This document shows positions 61,150 to 64,000 of a DNA stretch of 64,000 bases, in pieces; within the stretch, counting starts at the first letter, position 1, and every line of letters begins with the position of its first letter. The stretch is from Diphasiastrum complanatum (lineage: Eukaryota > Streptophyta > Lycopodiopsida > Lycopodiales > Lycopodiaceae): contig CM055102.1 in assembly GCA_029204225.1 (NCBI GenBank), positions 1,915,629 to 1,979,628 on the forward strand. The letters are read 5' to 3'. Position numbers and translations under genes: made by a program. The notes under the pieces are model-generated. The model did no database searches. It was not told where the DNA came from and saw only the letters and a list, made by a program, of their open reading frames with translations.

Positions 61150-64000
61150 GACAGATTGAGGATTATGCTGGACTCAAAAAATATTTTGCGCTTATTTGCA
61201 TGTTTTGCTCATATTTTAGTTTATGGTCTCTTCACCTTGAAGATAGACGTTAGAGTAGTAGTCTTCTAGTATGGCTTGTGGACATGTTTATTAATATCTA
61301 CATCCCATGTCTTGTTTTTACACAATGGATACACCTTTCATAACAATGTGATCATTAATCCAAACAGACTTTATTTGTTTGTACTTTTAAGTTCGAGGAG
61401 TATGTAGCATGACTTGAACAAAAATAAATTTAGGTCCGAGCCTTCTAGTATAAGTTACCCTTTCACCTGATTGTGGCTGAAATTGGCTACCAATTTATGT
61501 AGGTAGTAGGTTAGGACACTTTATTACAGATGGGTAGAGTGTTGGAACTATTAGCAAGCTGTCCTTTTTGACAAGATCCAATGATTTTTTAAGTCATTGT
61601 GATAGCTGGTGCTCCATCAATAAACTAGTACTTGTCATAGCCACACATCGATACATACAAGATAAGTCCATTGAGGAATTTTATATCTCCACCTGCTTCA
61701 TTTCATAAAGATGTCTTCTGAGGGACTTCATAAAACCATCCAGTCCAAGATAACTTCTATTATCTAAAAAATGAACACTCAATATAATTTCAAGTGATCC
61801 ATACTTTGAGCATAAGTTTGTTTCAAATTAAGCCACAAGGGAATGTAGATACATATCTGGCAACACTGCCTTTATTTAAATCCGTTGGTTTATGTAACTA
61901 GAAAGAATATTATAAAAGTAACAACACCTTCTATGTGCGTTTGCACATCAAGCATCTTAGAACATGTATACTACTTTGAATTTGAGTCATTTGATCGAGG
62001 TATTGTTTAACTAGAATGTCTAGGAGTGGAAGTTTTGTTCATGTTTTTCAGCATAAGTATAAGTAAAGATAACACATGATTTCATCTACAAGGAAACATG
62101 TTACATGGCTAAATGGATTAGTAGTTTTTATGATTCAAGGTAGTCTGAATTTACAAAGCGTGTAACATTTTTAGTTAATTGTTTCTGAGCTATAGATACC
62201 ATCGAGATGTCTATAAAATCTGATAAGATATCACACAGATCTATCATGTTTGTAGCTCAAGATTTTCAGCCTCAGCTACAGTATCTTCTGTATTTTCTGC
62301 ATAAGCTACATAAAAAATTTTACCATCCAAAACCTAATTTTTGAAGAATATTGAGACTTTTGATGCACCAGAGAGAACAAAGGTAATAAGCTTTGCATTC
62401 CAAGCATATGGCACTCTTGAAGTTAAAAGTACCCTAGTGGAAACTATCTAGTATGGTTGAGTCAAACTCTTTCTAGGTGTGCAGTATCTAGGATAAAAGA
62501 ATTGTCTGCAAGTTGTTGTGAGTTTTCCTTGAAAGGAGTGTAGCCTCAAAAGTATCTTGTTAATGTCAACATTGTTGAATTGTCTTCTTGATGTCAATGT
62601 AAAGCCAATCATCTTTAGTGATAAATCTTTCTCTACTATTGATATTAAAATTCAAAAGATAGGCTTGAGCATTCAATTAAATTCTCAATTTAATATCAAA
62701 CTACACATAATACATTTCAGTATATACAACTAGTGGTTGATGAGCAGTTCAATGATTGAATGGGCTGAATTTCCTCAAAATGAGATCTATTACCTTCAAA
62801 CATAGCAACATCAGCAACATCTGAAACCTGTCCAGTCTAGCCATCAAGAAATTTTATATTCCTTAGTTATCTTACAATTAGCAACTTTTATTTTACACTT
62901 AACTAGCTGGGGCTGATATAAGATAATTTTGAAGAACCTCAGAGTAGAACCTGTCCTAGCAAGCCAAAAGGCTTAGTTTTATTGTCCTGCCTGTCAGAGG
63001 ACTACTCAGGGACGTCACTCTTGAACGCACTTACATTCTACATAGGATGCAAGCCAAGAATGCTCATTCATAGATCAGCATGCAACTGCTACTTACTCTA
63101 AAAACGGATTGAAATCAGATCCTACACTATACTGAACTGAGCTACATTTGCACAAACTGATAAACAAGAAACAAGAACTAATCTACAGCATGTAAAAGTC
63201 CAAAAATCAAGAAACCAACCAGTCTATTGATTCTTGGACATCCCAAGAACATCAAGAACTGGATTGTACAGAGATATGCAAGAATCACACCACAGATCCA
63301 GCCTATTTAGTTTACTTGAATGCTGGCTCCTACATTAATCCACAAGAAAACATGAAATCTAATCCACAACTAGGAAAGCAAGAAAAGTAATCCACTCTAA
63401 ATCCACAACCACACACAATATGAATGGAAGGGCATGATGATAGGGGCATCACTCAAGAAAACCATCATGATCAAGGAGCTTAGTATAGCATCAAACTCAT
63501 GGAAAATCTTCTTATTAAGCATGGAGTAGATACAATGCAAAAAGCTCCTCTTCACAAAGAGGGAGTCTCTTAGATAAGCAAGAGAACTCCTTAGGTGGCA
63601 TCCTAGTGGAATTTCTACATTTCACAAATTACAAGTGGAATATTGCTCTCCACTAGAGGTCACCATTAAAAGGTGGCTCACTCTAGTTTCTTAAAGAGGG
63701 GTCTAGTTGCATTTATTACATTTGTTTAGAAATACTAGTTCCTACATGGTCATTCCATCTTCCGGGATTTACCATGAGGCTTACACATTTCTTGCATGTC
63801 TTTCCTAGCTAGTATTTCTCGGCTCTCATACTCAGCTCTCAGTCTTCATTAGTCTTGTCTTCTCAGAGACCTCCTCGGTCTAAGGTGAGAGGTGCTCTTG
63901 ATTTGCTCTATCCGAGTATCTTGGGGATTCGTCAGAATCAGCCAACATTCATCCATGTGCTCAAAAAGACCTTGTCAAATCGAGGGAGATCATACCCCAT
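61150..64000. other. No gene recognised
   Basis: No open frame above 60 codons and no recognisable protein motif on either strand. The composition resembles the TE-derived spacers elsewhere in the window, but no LTR pair or inverted repeat was found by eye. Confidence 0.5.

Overview
This is nuclear DNA from a land plant, dense in transposable elements. Two things point to a seedless plant (fern, lycophyte or bryophyte) rather than a seed plant: an intron-rich gene for a P5B-type ATPase, a class I know from seedless plants but not from flowering plants, and the exotic DNA-transposon-like and DNA-methyltransferase-like genes. The species cannot be named from the sequence alone.

Layout. 1-4695: a Copia LTR retrotransposon with one intact 1317-codon gag-pol frame and its 3' LTR; the 5' LTR lies off the window. 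4698-10.8 kb: a Copia scrap, a decayed Gypsy element with two protease domains, then the 3' end of another Copia fused onto the Gypsy integrase. 10.8-14.6 kb: non-coding and degenerate DNA with a 147-bp (GA)n tract. 14.6-19.5 kb, minus strand: a decayed Gypsy element and a second LTR element's gag region with a primer-binding site. 19.5-25.2 kb: AT-rich non-coding DNA and a decayed minus-strand Copia. 25.2-26.9 kb: a minisatellite, an array of CACGTG-type palindromes and a short dispersed/inverted motif.

26.9-34.6 kb is the most unusual part. It holds four genes. They are an acidic unknown protein (+), a transposase-like gene whose acidic and cysteine motifs resemble the RAG1/Transib core (-), a gene joining a histone H3 C-terminus to a Ulp1-like C48 protease (+), and an intact two-exon unknown protein (-). 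I read this as a large, partly decayed DNA transposon of a type I cannot name.

35.2-36.8 kb: an internally deleted Gypsy element (-). 39.6-40.2 kb: a foldback hairpin and a 479-bp TA-flanked MITE. 40.9-52.5 kb: the host gene for the P5B ATPase, a 5'UTR exon, a long first intron and 22 coding exons that can be joined in frame (about 1287 residues). 54.1-56.8 kb: another Gypsy remnant (-). 57.0-61.15 kb: a gene ending in an amino-methyltransferase (N4-cytosine/N6-adenine type) motif I region, with a recent 1656-bp internal tandem duplication. 61.15-64 kb: no gene recognised.

A theme across the window is that nearly all premature stops in the decayed frames are TAG, TAA or TGA where Gln or Arg would fit, as expected from deamination of methylated cytosines in silenced elements. 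The P5B ATPase gene has no such stop.
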